Below, piece after piece: positions 1 through 7,825 of a stretch of 10,510 nucleotides of DNA. The notes under the pieces are model-generated. The model was not told where the DNA came from, ran no database searches, and was given only the letters and a program-made list of their open reading frames with translations. Origin of the DNA: Gonapodya sp. JEL0774 (Eukaryota; Monoblepharomycota; Monoblepharidomycetes; Monoblepharidales; Gonapodyaceae). Position 1 is the stretch's first letter; each line of letters starts with the position of its first letter. The translations under genes were made by a program, and so were the position numbers. The stretch is taken from positions 1-10,510 of the forward strand of contig JADIIX010000378.1 in the NCBI GenBank assembly GCA_027604505.1. Direction: 5' to 3'.

Positions 1-254
1 ATATTTGTGTCTGCAGGTGAGTGATACTTTCGAATATTGCTAGTTCCTCTGTCAAGTATATAAATAGGAATCGTGGTGAAGTGTCAGGGAAACACGATCA
101 ACATTAGAATCAAGGGCACTGTCCAAAATGTCCGGCAAAAGTTAAGGCAAACGCTGCTAGGCGAACTCCGCTTCCTATGCACGTCACCAATACAGCAGTG
201 CTGCCGCTGATCGCACGTCAAATTCCTTGTAGTCCCCCAAACCGCCGAATCCAT
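1..254. other. 3' flank of the membrane-protein gene; no gene supported
   Basis: This stretch lies downstream of the minus-strand stop codon at 255-257 and should hold that gene's 3' untranslated region. On the plus strand a TATA-like string occurs at 56-66, and an ATG at 128 opens only five codons before a TAA. A string near positions 7-22 looks like a 3' splice acceptor directly followed by a GTGAGT donor, but I cannot place it in any gene. The window edge cuts off the context needed to judge whether another gene starts here. Confidence 0.3.
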
Positions 255-1514
255 TCACTTCCCTCTTCTCCATCCAACACGTCCCCCAGCAAGCCTCACA
301 TATATCGAGGAGGAGGTACTCGTGGACGTAGACGCTGCTGATGGGAGGTTGCTTAAGGGCGGATCCCAAGGGTTGTGCGGTGAAGGAAGTGGTTTGTCGA
401 GGGAAGGATAGAATGGCGAGGGTGCTTCGGTATGTCGTTGCCGCCCACTCTCCGCCATCCGTCTCTCAAACGACTCTGGAGGGCCCTTGATCGACACTGT
501 GACTGACCCCTCGTTGCTCGATGCGATGGATTCGGCCGCCCAGGGGAGTTGGTGCTCGTGGCTCAAAGAGTCACTTGGAGTGTCGTATTGGATAGTGCTA
601 TGAGAAGATGGAGGGGGAATGTGGAGGTCGAATGAAGATTGGATTGGATAGGGAGGGATGGTCGTGGAGACGGACATGGCAGGAGGTGGAGGTCGTGGGG
701 CTTTGTGTGCCGGGATTGAAGAGGCAAGTCGGAGGTTTGAGGCTCGTTATCAATCTTCTGATGCGACGTTGGGCAGAAGGGACTCACCATCCGTCATTGG
801 CGTCAATCTATCTCGACGTGGCGTCCATTTTTCCATCTCTGATCGCACCTTTGTCGTCCGCTCTTTCATGGTACTGTCGATAACATCCCAGTACTCTCGC
901 TTCCGTTTTCGCCAGACCAGCCAGCCCCCGATAGACAAGACGACAAGTATAATAAGTACGATAGAGACAATAGCCCCAGTCGAGAGAGAGGCAGAACTTT
1001 GATTCGAGGTCGTATCGACACCCGAGTTGGAGGACGCCACATTGGGTTCGTTTGTGGTGCTTGCAACAGAAGAACCAGATGTTTTGGCAGGTATACCTGC
1101 CGCTGCGTACGTCCCACCAAATGTCGTTGTGAGTGACCCCGTTCCAACTGCTGTCGAACCTGCTCCGGTGTGAGCACCGTACTGCGCTTCCGTTGTGGGA
1201 GGGATGTAGCCGGCAGTGACTGTTGTGGAGAGAGATGTAGCGGCTACAGAGACTACAGTGCTGCTTGTTGGAGCTGCTGTAGAAGTGCCCACTGAAACTA
1301 ATGCTGGTGTAGAAGTGACTACTGAAACTGATGCTCCGGAAGTGGTGGGTGGAGTGGAATCACTGTTGGAGGACGCGGAGGGAGGTGGAGCACCCGTACT
1401 CGCTACATTTGCAGTCGAGGTCCGGGCTGCAGTGCTCGTGGTGGTAGACGAGGAAGAAGATCCAAAACCGAGCGCGTTGGCGATGTTGTTGAAGAAGTCC
1501 AAGATCGCAGACAT
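255..1514 (-). CDS. Single-pass membrane protein with Ser/Thr-rich ectodomain (two exons)
   Basis: The start ATG is at 1514-1512. Exon 1 (1514-788) encodes about 242 residues. Residues 20-175 are dominated by Ser, Thr, Ala, Val and Gly, as in heavily O-glycosylated fungal surface proteins. One hydrophobic helix (about 180-201) is followed by the basic stop-transfer motif WRKRKR. There is no clear cleavable signal peptide, so the helix is probably a reverse signal-anchor with the N-terminus outside. The reading frame runs on to a stop at 750, but a GTGAGT donor at 787-782 splices in phase to the next open segment. The acceptor is either at 743 (45-nt intron) or at 701 (87-nt intron); both keep the same frame. 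Exon 2, to the stop at 255-257, adds a Pro/Ser-rich tail. The total is about 404 or 390 residues. The shape resembles fungal Mid2-like or Skg6-like wall sensors, but I do not recognise a family, so no function is assigned. Confidence 0.75.
1279..1336. repeat. 30-bp tandem duplication inside the Ser/Thr-rich ectodomain
   Basis: Two units with a 30-bp period (starting at 1279 and 1309) share 24 or more of 28 aligned bases. On the minus strand they encode adjacent decapeptides, ASVSVVTSTP and ALVSVGTSTA, at about residues 61-80 of the membrane protein. This is direct evidence of local repeat expansion in the low-complexity ectodomain. Confidence 0.6.
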
Positions 1515-3602
1515 GGTCCAAATTCTGATTCCGTTGAAATAATACGATGGAGAGTCGCCGGTGACGTTCGGAAATGAAAATCAGCGAGAAAATCCCAATA
1601 TTCAACAGGAGGAAGAGAAAGGCGCCATGCGATCACATCCAGTGAACAGTTTGAGACACTGAGCGAGCTGAGTCGGATGGATGGCGTCACGATTCCCCTA
1701 AACCCGCCGGTTTCCAGTCCGATTCTGCTGTCACTACAAGCAACCTAAAGTAGAATAGCAGGTCTCTGAACTTGTGGAGCGATTATCAACGGATTGGTCA
1801 CGAAGTCGGATTTTCTTCCTGTTGCGGACGTGAGGAAAGGAGACCGGGTATGAGGCACTGTGCGTTCCCTTCCAAACACGGTCTATTTTACTGCAACAAC
1901 AGTGTGTGTATAAAAGACGTTTATTCTGTACAACTAGTTGTGCGATCGGCGCTGTTCTTGGTTGAGCGTCCGGAGCTCTGGAAACAGGTGCCAAGGACGA
2001 CGTGGCGCCTGTGGCACCACAACTCAGGCACGGCCGAAGACAGATCCTAGCACTCCACGGCCTTCCATTTTACCATTTCTACTATCCACTCACCTTACAA
2101 CTGGCATATTTTCCATGTGTCCGCGACTCCGTCCAATAGGGGTCTCCGTACACGAACATGTGTATGTGAGTGGTGACGAGCGGAGGCGTCGGTAGTTGGG
2201 ACACAGCTAAGACGGGAGCCATGCTACGAGGGGGTGATGGAGAGAATGGTCGCTGGGAGGGATATTTCGACGCTACCGTTGGACTAATAAAATAAGAGCG
2301 AAAGTGATGTGATGTAGCAGTTGCCTGACTGGATTCCAGCACGTCTCGTCACAGAGCCAGACAATATACTCAACACCAATCTCCGAGGTAGGTCCAGTGT
2401 ATGAGGGACTCTATCTGTGGCGTTGTTTAGGAGCATCAATTGTGGAAGCCTGTCACAGCAAGCGTGGAGTTGATGACACAGCTCGGCGAAGCGAAGGTGG
2501 GGAGGTGAGTTCGAGAGTCGGCAGTGGAAGAAGTCTCGAGCCTTGTTGGAGTGGTAAAAGAGGAGGAGGGAGAAGTGGTTGGTGACATGTGGGTACAAGT
2601 AGGGAGCACAAGGGAGGAAAAGAAAATACGAAAATAAGAGTGCCAGCCGCTTTCCACCTCAAAACGCATTCCGTTGTCGCGATCCGGAGTGCCTGCTCAC
2701 CCAGCGAGTGGCAACAGTCCCTGATCCCCTGCATTTTCCAGGTCACATTCCCATACCATCGTCGCTGATGTACCGACGAGTTTTCCGTTGAATTCCCGAA
2801 CATCTTTGACTCTGCCCGCCGGGGCTCTTCTTGCAACTCGGCATCAGACTCACATTTTGTTCCACAAACTGGGGTGGCCTCCCTTCCCACTTCCCACGTC
2901 TTCCGTAGTAGCGTGAGCGAAGAAGAGTTCGGTTGTGCGGTGAGGGGTCGTAGGCAGGAGTGCAGAGCGGGGATGAGGGTGGTCATGGGGAACTCCGGGA
3001 CCAGATGACGAATGGTGGTCCCAGCTAAAAATGCGTGGAGGCACGACGAACTTTAGGGTTCCGGTCGATATGAGTGCCAGAGCGACAAAGCGTTTTCCGA
3101 AAGCTCGGCCGTTAGCGCTGGAAGTTGGTTGTAGTACTACGAGGGTCTGAGCGAGGGTCTGACTACCGAAGATAAGAGAGAGTTAGTGAAGTTCCAATGC
3201 TATTCAAGGCAATTGGTGGACTTACCGACTCGAACGCGAATGAGAAGTTTTCGAGTGGTGCTGGATGGGGACGCATCCGATTTGTCGTTAAGGTACCGAG
3301 AGCGCGGGGGGGAGATGAGGCAAAAGCTGGCCGTGTGGAGAAGTATAACAGATAGGGGCTCCCAAATAAAGGCCCTTGGATTATGAGGTGGGGTGGGGTT
3401 CGAAGAGAACACGTCAAACGGTTGGGGAGATGAACAGAGCGTGCCCGCAACACGATCGCCAACACCCATCCATCCACGCGATCCACTTCATTCATGTCGC
3501 GCCGATGGCGATAATGATGTAATACCTAAGCATAGCTCTGGTCCATGACGAAGGACGGTAAGCAGCCAGTGAGTGGTGGAAGGATGCAGAAGGCTCGACC
3601 TG
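1515..3602. other. 2.1-kb stretch with no supported gene
   Basis: The first 200 bases upstream of 1514 should hold the membrane-protein gene's promoter and leader. A TATAAAAG string lies at 1909-1916 on the plus strand, but no convincing start or coding segment follows it. The longest open stretch (2453-2986, minus, 177 codons) has a composition unlike a folded protein and no recognisable motif. Minus-strand GTGAGT donors occur near 2089 and 2848, so an unrecognised spliced gene, a long untranslated leader or a non-coding RNA cannot be excluded. I saw no tRNA-like B box, simple-sequence array or transposase motif. Confidence 0.4.
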
Positions 3603-4016
3603 GGAAGAGCGAGCTGCGAGTGCGAAAGTTCATGCCAATCAAAGAAAAACAAAATGCTCAGCAATACATAGTTGGGATCCTTGATCCCGTGAGTGAAACG
3701 CGCTCCATCCGGCAGTGATCCTCCGCGTATCCACCATGAGCTCGACCAATCGTCCGCACCCGACGCTCCTTTCCTCGCTTTCCTTTGCAGTTCATCTGCG
3801 CGGAGGCTGCAGTCCCGGCGGTAAAGCAAGAGACTTGAAACACGAGATCAAGTAAGTACGCGTTAGCAGGTTCAGCTTCGCGGGGGGTCCATGAACCATA
3901 GACGATTGTCAGACTTTTCTGGTTTGCGAGAGGTCCCCACTCCAAAGACGCGATGGATTTTCAAGTCGCGAAGGATTATCACGTGTAACGCTTGCCGGGA
4001 ATCGTTGATTCTTTCT
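3603..4016. repeat. Diverged direct repeat, copy A (partner at 5665-6047)
   Basis: Matching blocks occur in the same order and orientation as in copy B. An AGAGCGAGCT string lies at 3606 (5668 in B). CAATCAAAGAAAA lies at 3636 (5697 in B). CAATACATA lies at 3662 (5724 in B). An 18-mer at 3920-3937 matches 5974-5991 at 16 of 18 positions. The offset between copies stays within 2,054-2,062 bp, so these are two copies of one sequence of roughly 400 bp, much diverged and with small indels, rather than chance matches. The edges are approximate. The copy ends just upstream of the broken MYND gene, so it could also serve as that gene's promoter region. Confidence 0.65.
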
Positions 4017-4153
4017 GTTGAGTGGGTGCAGCCACATGAGCGCTTGAATGTTTCTGAATTTACCTTGCCATCAGTTTTGTTCCGTTGAGAATCACCGAGA
4101 ACGGGAAGAATCTGAAGAGGCGTGGGTCTCTTCTCCATCTTCGACCGGTGCCC

Positions 4154-5323
4154 ATGAGATCGCCCGCGAGTAAAGTTCGTTCACGATCGCCGACGGACTT
4201 CACTTTCTCAGAAAAGATGGACATGAATCCCTTCAGCACAGATAACGTTTTGAATACCCTCCAGAATTTCGATCAGCATGAGCTGATCGTCTTCACTCAC
4301 CACATCCTGAACCGCGGATGTCCTTGTAGCAATCCGTTTCTCGCAAACTTGGGAGGTAATCCCGCGGATGCACTCTTGCATCTTCTCACCGCCGAGCAAA
4401 AGAGGAAATGTGCCGTACAGATGGTTGGAAGCGTTGACCTCGTCGAACATCGGAGGCGTCTGATAGCATCGCTCATTGGCTAGTATCCTCCCGCAAGGAT
4501 GGATTGGTTGCCGTTACTTGAAAAAAGCATACCAGAAGCTATTGAAGCGCTCAAGTCACGACGCGACTGCGAACCGTTCCTCAAACTTGATGCCGTGTTC
4601 AGCAGAGTTTTCGTCCTCCTTTTCGGGCATCGCGACCTCACTCAGTATCTGTTGCGAACAACCAACTTACTCGATGTTACAATGGACTTGCTTTATTTTA
4701 TCGACACTATGGACTCACCTTTCACACCGGGGACTGATAAATTGGACCAAGTCAAGGTTGATTTGCTAATGTGGTGCTTGACCTTGCAAGATATTGCTGG
4801 GTCTCACAGCATTTCCTGAGACTCCTGAACTCACTCGTGATAAGTTGACAGCCCATAAGCTGGCCTTGAGTTTGGCAGTTAAACGTTCTCAAGAACATCG
4901 GAAGTGTTCGGACATTGTAAACTGCCAGACACAGCGCAACAAACCTCGGCATGTAGAAAGTTGGTGCAACCTGATGCGTGGTCTATCCCATTGAGTGGAA
5001 GAAGGTATATCGCACGACTTTGCTCCCCGTTCTCCATGGCAAATTGCTTCAACTACGCAGTGTGTTCCCGAATTGCATGCGTGGTGGGCACCGCAGGAGA
5101 TACTTCACTTGTTGCTGTTCCCGGTGGGAAGCTACCTACAGTGAAACTCGATATGTGCAGAGGCTGTCGTATTGTACGTTACTGCTCACCACAGTGCCAA
5201 AAGGCAGATTGGAAACTACGCAAACCACTGTGTGGTAACGGACCACCGCCTGATGTGTGGATGGGCATCATTAAAATGCAAAGGGAGTGTGGAGTTGTTT
5301 CAGAATCTTTGTCACTGACATAA
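4154..5323 (+). pseudogene. MYND-type zinc-finger protein gene, apparently disrupted
   Basis: MYND fingers bind two zinc ions and mediate protein-protein contacts. The finger lies at about 5045-5233. Visible ligands include an early Cys group (5045, 5063, 5078), the CRGC pair (5156-5167), and YCSPQC (5180-5197) followed by KADW. The family's usual WKxHKxxC ending reads WKLRKPLC here: the zinc-ligand His is Arg (codon 5219-5221). Upstream are helical, protein-like segments: 4154-4480, then an in-frame TAG at 4481-4483, then more in the same frame (4484 to about 4790). The frame changes near 4782-4816, continues to about 4916, and changes again before the finger. The second change fits a 44-nt intron (4917-4960). 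The first could be a frameshift or a 40-nt intron (4751-4790). No splice pair I found removes the TAG. Candidate starts are ATG 4154 or 4217. A decaying gene fits best; a start at 4499 giving a shorter intact protein is the main alternative. Confidence 0.6.
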
Positions 5324-5664
5324 AACCAACCTTTTGAAATCCAGACGCCATACTGACCCTTGTCCTTTTCATCCTCGGCACCTGTCCCGATCGTGTTCAA
5401 TGCATTGGATGCTCACCATGGTTTTGTCGGAGCCAGTCAGCCAAATTCGGCATGGGAATGGGGGGGAATCAACCGCCCGTCTTATGGCTCTAAAGAACTG
5501 TGTGCCCACGTTCGAATATATCTATGATCATTTTGTCATTGTCTACAAAGTCCAACTGAACGTCTCTAATCTGAAATCTCTATATCCCTCAAAGTTTTTA
5601 ATTTATTCTATATGCCTATCGGGGTGAAAATTGCGGACTCCGTCACATACATCAGTCTCTTCGG
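5324..5664 (+). other. Downstream of the MYND gene; possible C-terminal remnant, AT-rich 3' end
   Basis: From about 5376 to 5528 one plus-strand frame is open and reads like protein (for example NALDAHHGFVGASQPNSAW), but it is closed upstream and ends at a TGA near 5529. A second frame is open from 5334 to 5627. These could be remnants of a longer C-terminal region after the zinc finger or chance openings. An AT-rich stretch around 5575-5620 would suit a 3' untranslated region or polyadenylation zone. No independent gene is supported. Confidence 0.3.
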
Positions 5665-6047
5665 AGGAGAGCGAGCTACTGGAACCACAACCGTATCAAT
5701 CAAAGAAAATCCAAAGCGGTCAACAATACATACTTTCTCGGGATTTTGTAGTCCATGAACGAAAAGAGCTCATTTCTTGGCTTCCGTGTACTCCACCCCG
5801 GCTCATGATCTGCTCAACCAATTATCATTTGCACCCAACGATCCACCTCTTGCCGTTGCCATTCTCCCGTGCGTGATTCGCAGCCATGGCGGAAACACAA
5901 GATATACAATAAGTGGACCCCGATTCAAGCAATCCACACTCCGCCGCGCGGCGATGGTGATCAGAGACCTTCCTGGCTTGCGAGACGTCCCAAATCCAAT
6001 AATGGCGCGATGATATTCCAAGTGATGCTTGTCGCAATGCATTGATT
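5665..6047. repeat. Diverged direct repeat, copy B (partner at 3603-4016)
   Basis: This is the second copy of the roughly 400-bp sequence described for copy A, in the same orientation and about 2.06 kb downstream. The best conserved part is 5974-5991 (16 of 18 bases identical to 3920-3937). The two copies enclose the whole MYND gene. No obvious terminal inverted repeats or target-site duplications were found by eye. The sequence beyond copy B does not resemble the MYND gene, so this is not simply a tandem copy of the whole 2-kb unit. Confidence 0.6.
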
Positions 6048-6693
6048 TTTGTACCATTGTGTCTTTGTGTGCATTTTTCGACAATATATTGGTTCTCGAT
6101 TTGCGCAGGCGGACAGGTGTACGACAACTTGGTAGAACTGATCGCTGCCCTCCCGCTGCGCGCGTGCGTCTTGCGGCTCTCGTTTACTGGTTGGCGGCCC
6201 CTTCTTCTTTCCCTGTGTTTATATTTTTTTCCCCTCTCGGAGGATTCCGCTCTCGGGTGAGTCGAAAATGCCGCTGATGAGCGCCGACACGAACTGCGGG
6301 ACACGTAAACTGCTCGACCATCCATCGGGCCTACCGCATTCTTCCATCACGGATGTGTATCATGGTACACTAGACACCTCCGCTCGCGAACGGTGGGCGG
6401 CGCATCTTCCCCCGGCGCATGAGTCCGACGATTTTTCACCTCCCCTCCCCCTGATTCGGCACTCGTGCCACACCGGGTTGGTGGTTGCCGGCTCCGGAAA
6501 CACCGGTTTTCTAATCTGGGCTTGCTGGCTGAACCGTCGTCCGTCATAGGACTCAATGCTCCGGATTGGTATTATTATTGTTGCCGTGGGGAACCCTAAA
6601 CTGAAATCGCACCGTTTCTTGACTATAGTCTCGGTTTGAACGGAGCAATCAAGTCCGACTTCCCGACACATATACTGCTCTGTTCCCATCGCG
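6048..6693. other. Intergenic stretch, no supported gene
   Basis: Open segments exist on both strands (for example 6268-6549 plus), but none has a recognisable motif or convincing amino-acid composition. The part next to 6694 (CATATACT near 6669) could serve as a promoter for the degraded frame that follows. A pyrimidine-rich run lies at about 6195-6240 and a short ATT repeat near 6571-6580. Confidence 0.35.
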
Positions 6694-7825
6694 ATGGCTC
6701 ATTTTAAGGTACGCCTTTCCTCCCGCGAGGACCCATTCCAACCTGCTCGCTCGCTCATATTCCTTACAAAAATCTGGACACCAAAGAAAACAACGTACTT
6801 CCTCTCACTCGTGGTCTGGTTCACACTCTGTCTCTCTGCTTGCTGTGACAGGCAGGAGATATGGCTGTACACTCTGGCGTCCTGTGTGGACAAGTCCAAC
6901 AACGCTCAGTCTACCAAATTCTTTCAATTCAAACACTGGATCCCTTCGGCTAGTCCTGACATCATCTTTGAAAATCAACCGTTTTATCTTCCTATCTACC
7001 CCGGACCCAGATCAGTAAAGTCTGAATGCCACGATTTCAACGTACAAGGGGATGACAAGGTTTTCTGCATGTACACAAACGCAGTCACAGGCCAGGGAGG
7101 ACCATATTGGGGAGTCAACTTACAGAAGGATTATCTCTCCAAAACATAGAAGGATGTGATTGCCACAGCCTCCTGCTTAAGCAATTCATGCATGGTGGCT
7201 GGTGAAACGGCAATGCTAAACTGCTATCCAGGAACCCCCGGCAACATCGCGTACAGTACATCGTCCGAGACTTGTGCAACGGTGGCTGTGTGCCCAAGTG
7301 TTAAGAACATCACAGACACTTGATATTGATGGATCGTCTGGAGTCTAGTGGAATGATCGAAAGCGTATTAGGAGTGTGTCGAGTTTGGACTGCCGACTCA
7401 ACTGAGTGTTTCGTGGTTAATTATGGCAGTATCATGCTCAGGGTTGTTTTAAAAGGGTGCGGCCGTGGGGAGTGGGGTAGCTTGTTCAGTAATACGATGG
7501 AGACTAATTTGGTCGCCCCTACAATTTGGCCTTGGAAACCACGTGGCTTACTGTCAGACTAGTCAAAAGGGTATTTGTATTGCAAAGAACAATCCAACTC
7601 AAAACTACATGGAACCCGCTCCGGCTCAAGATACACAATCTATCAGCAGCAGGTACACGGCACATCAGGTTATGCGATTCGGCACCCGCTTTCGTACCGT
7701 CACGAAATTTGAAGCTTGTATGCCAATGCGATGCCAGCGGTGATCAGTGCTGTGTCCACTATAATTATGGAAGGCCAGAGGAATATTCAGGTCTGACAGA
7801 CGCCTACCTGCATTGGGATTCGTAA
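6694..7825 (+). pseudogene. Degraded Cys-rich, possibly secreted protein gene of unknown family
   Basis: From the ATG at 6694 a frame is open for 151 codons. It contains a hydrophobic segment (about residues 34-51, YFLSLVVWFTLCLSACC) that could be a signal or membrane helix, then a protein-like part ending in GGPYWGVNLQKD. It meets TAG at 7147-7149. The same frame continues convincingly past the stop with a Cys-rich stretch (CLSNSCMVAGE, then SSETCATVAVCPSV) to TGA at 7321. Further protein-like pieces then appear in other frames: 7320-7562, 7465-7743, and the end of 7526-7825 ([20 protein letters not shown], stop 7823-7825). A GTACGC donor at 6709 with an acceptor at 6855 could remove the hydrophobic segment in frame, so the true 5' end is uncertain. 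I recognise no family. Multiple stops and frame changes favour a pseudogene; an unusual multi-intron gene is possible. Confidence 0.45.
7744..7758 (-). other. NFS1: 15-nt terminal microexon of NFS1
   Basis: Exon 6 would read past its end into a non-conserved tail that stops at 7804-7806, but a GTGAGT donor (7836-7831) sits exactly after the CAG codon for Gln541. An acceptor ending ATTATAG (to 7759) is followed by TGG ACA CAG CAC TGA, which gives Trp-Thr-Gln-His and stop. This is the same C-terminus as human NFS1, so the 78-nt intron (7836-7759) and the microexon are strongly supported. Confidence 0.93.

Noticed and set aside
17-35. 19-mer matching 7836-7818 on the other strand at 17 of 19 positions
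   Set aside because: The match includes a consensus GTGAGT splice donor and is about what chance gives in a 10-kb window; no longer similarity surrounds it.
128-145. ATG followed by codons for Ser-Gly-Lys-Lys or similar, reminiscent of a histone start
   Set aside because: The frame reads only MSGKS before TAA and no histone-like sequence follows.
1216-1542. 108-codon open frame on the plus strand rich in Val, Glu and Thr
   Set aside because: It is the complement of the Ser/Thr/Ala-rich ectodomain; its composition follows from that gene.
2453-2986. 177-codon open frame on the minus strand
   Set aside because: No motif, no neighbouring exons, and a Pro/Leu/Ser-rich composition typical of chance open frames in pyrimidine-rich DNA.
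3388-3410. GGGGTTCGAAGAG string resembling a tRNA B box
   Set aside because: No matching A box, acceptor stem or anticodon arm could be formed around it.
4458-4497. Possible 40-nt intron that would remove the TAG at 4481
   Set aside because: Removing it shifts the reading frame away from the open segment that follows, so it does not rescue the gene.
5825-6325. 166-codon open frame on the minus strand crossing repeat copy B
   Set aside because: It runs from unrelated flanking DNA through the repeat, its frame is not kept in copy A, and no family is recognisable.
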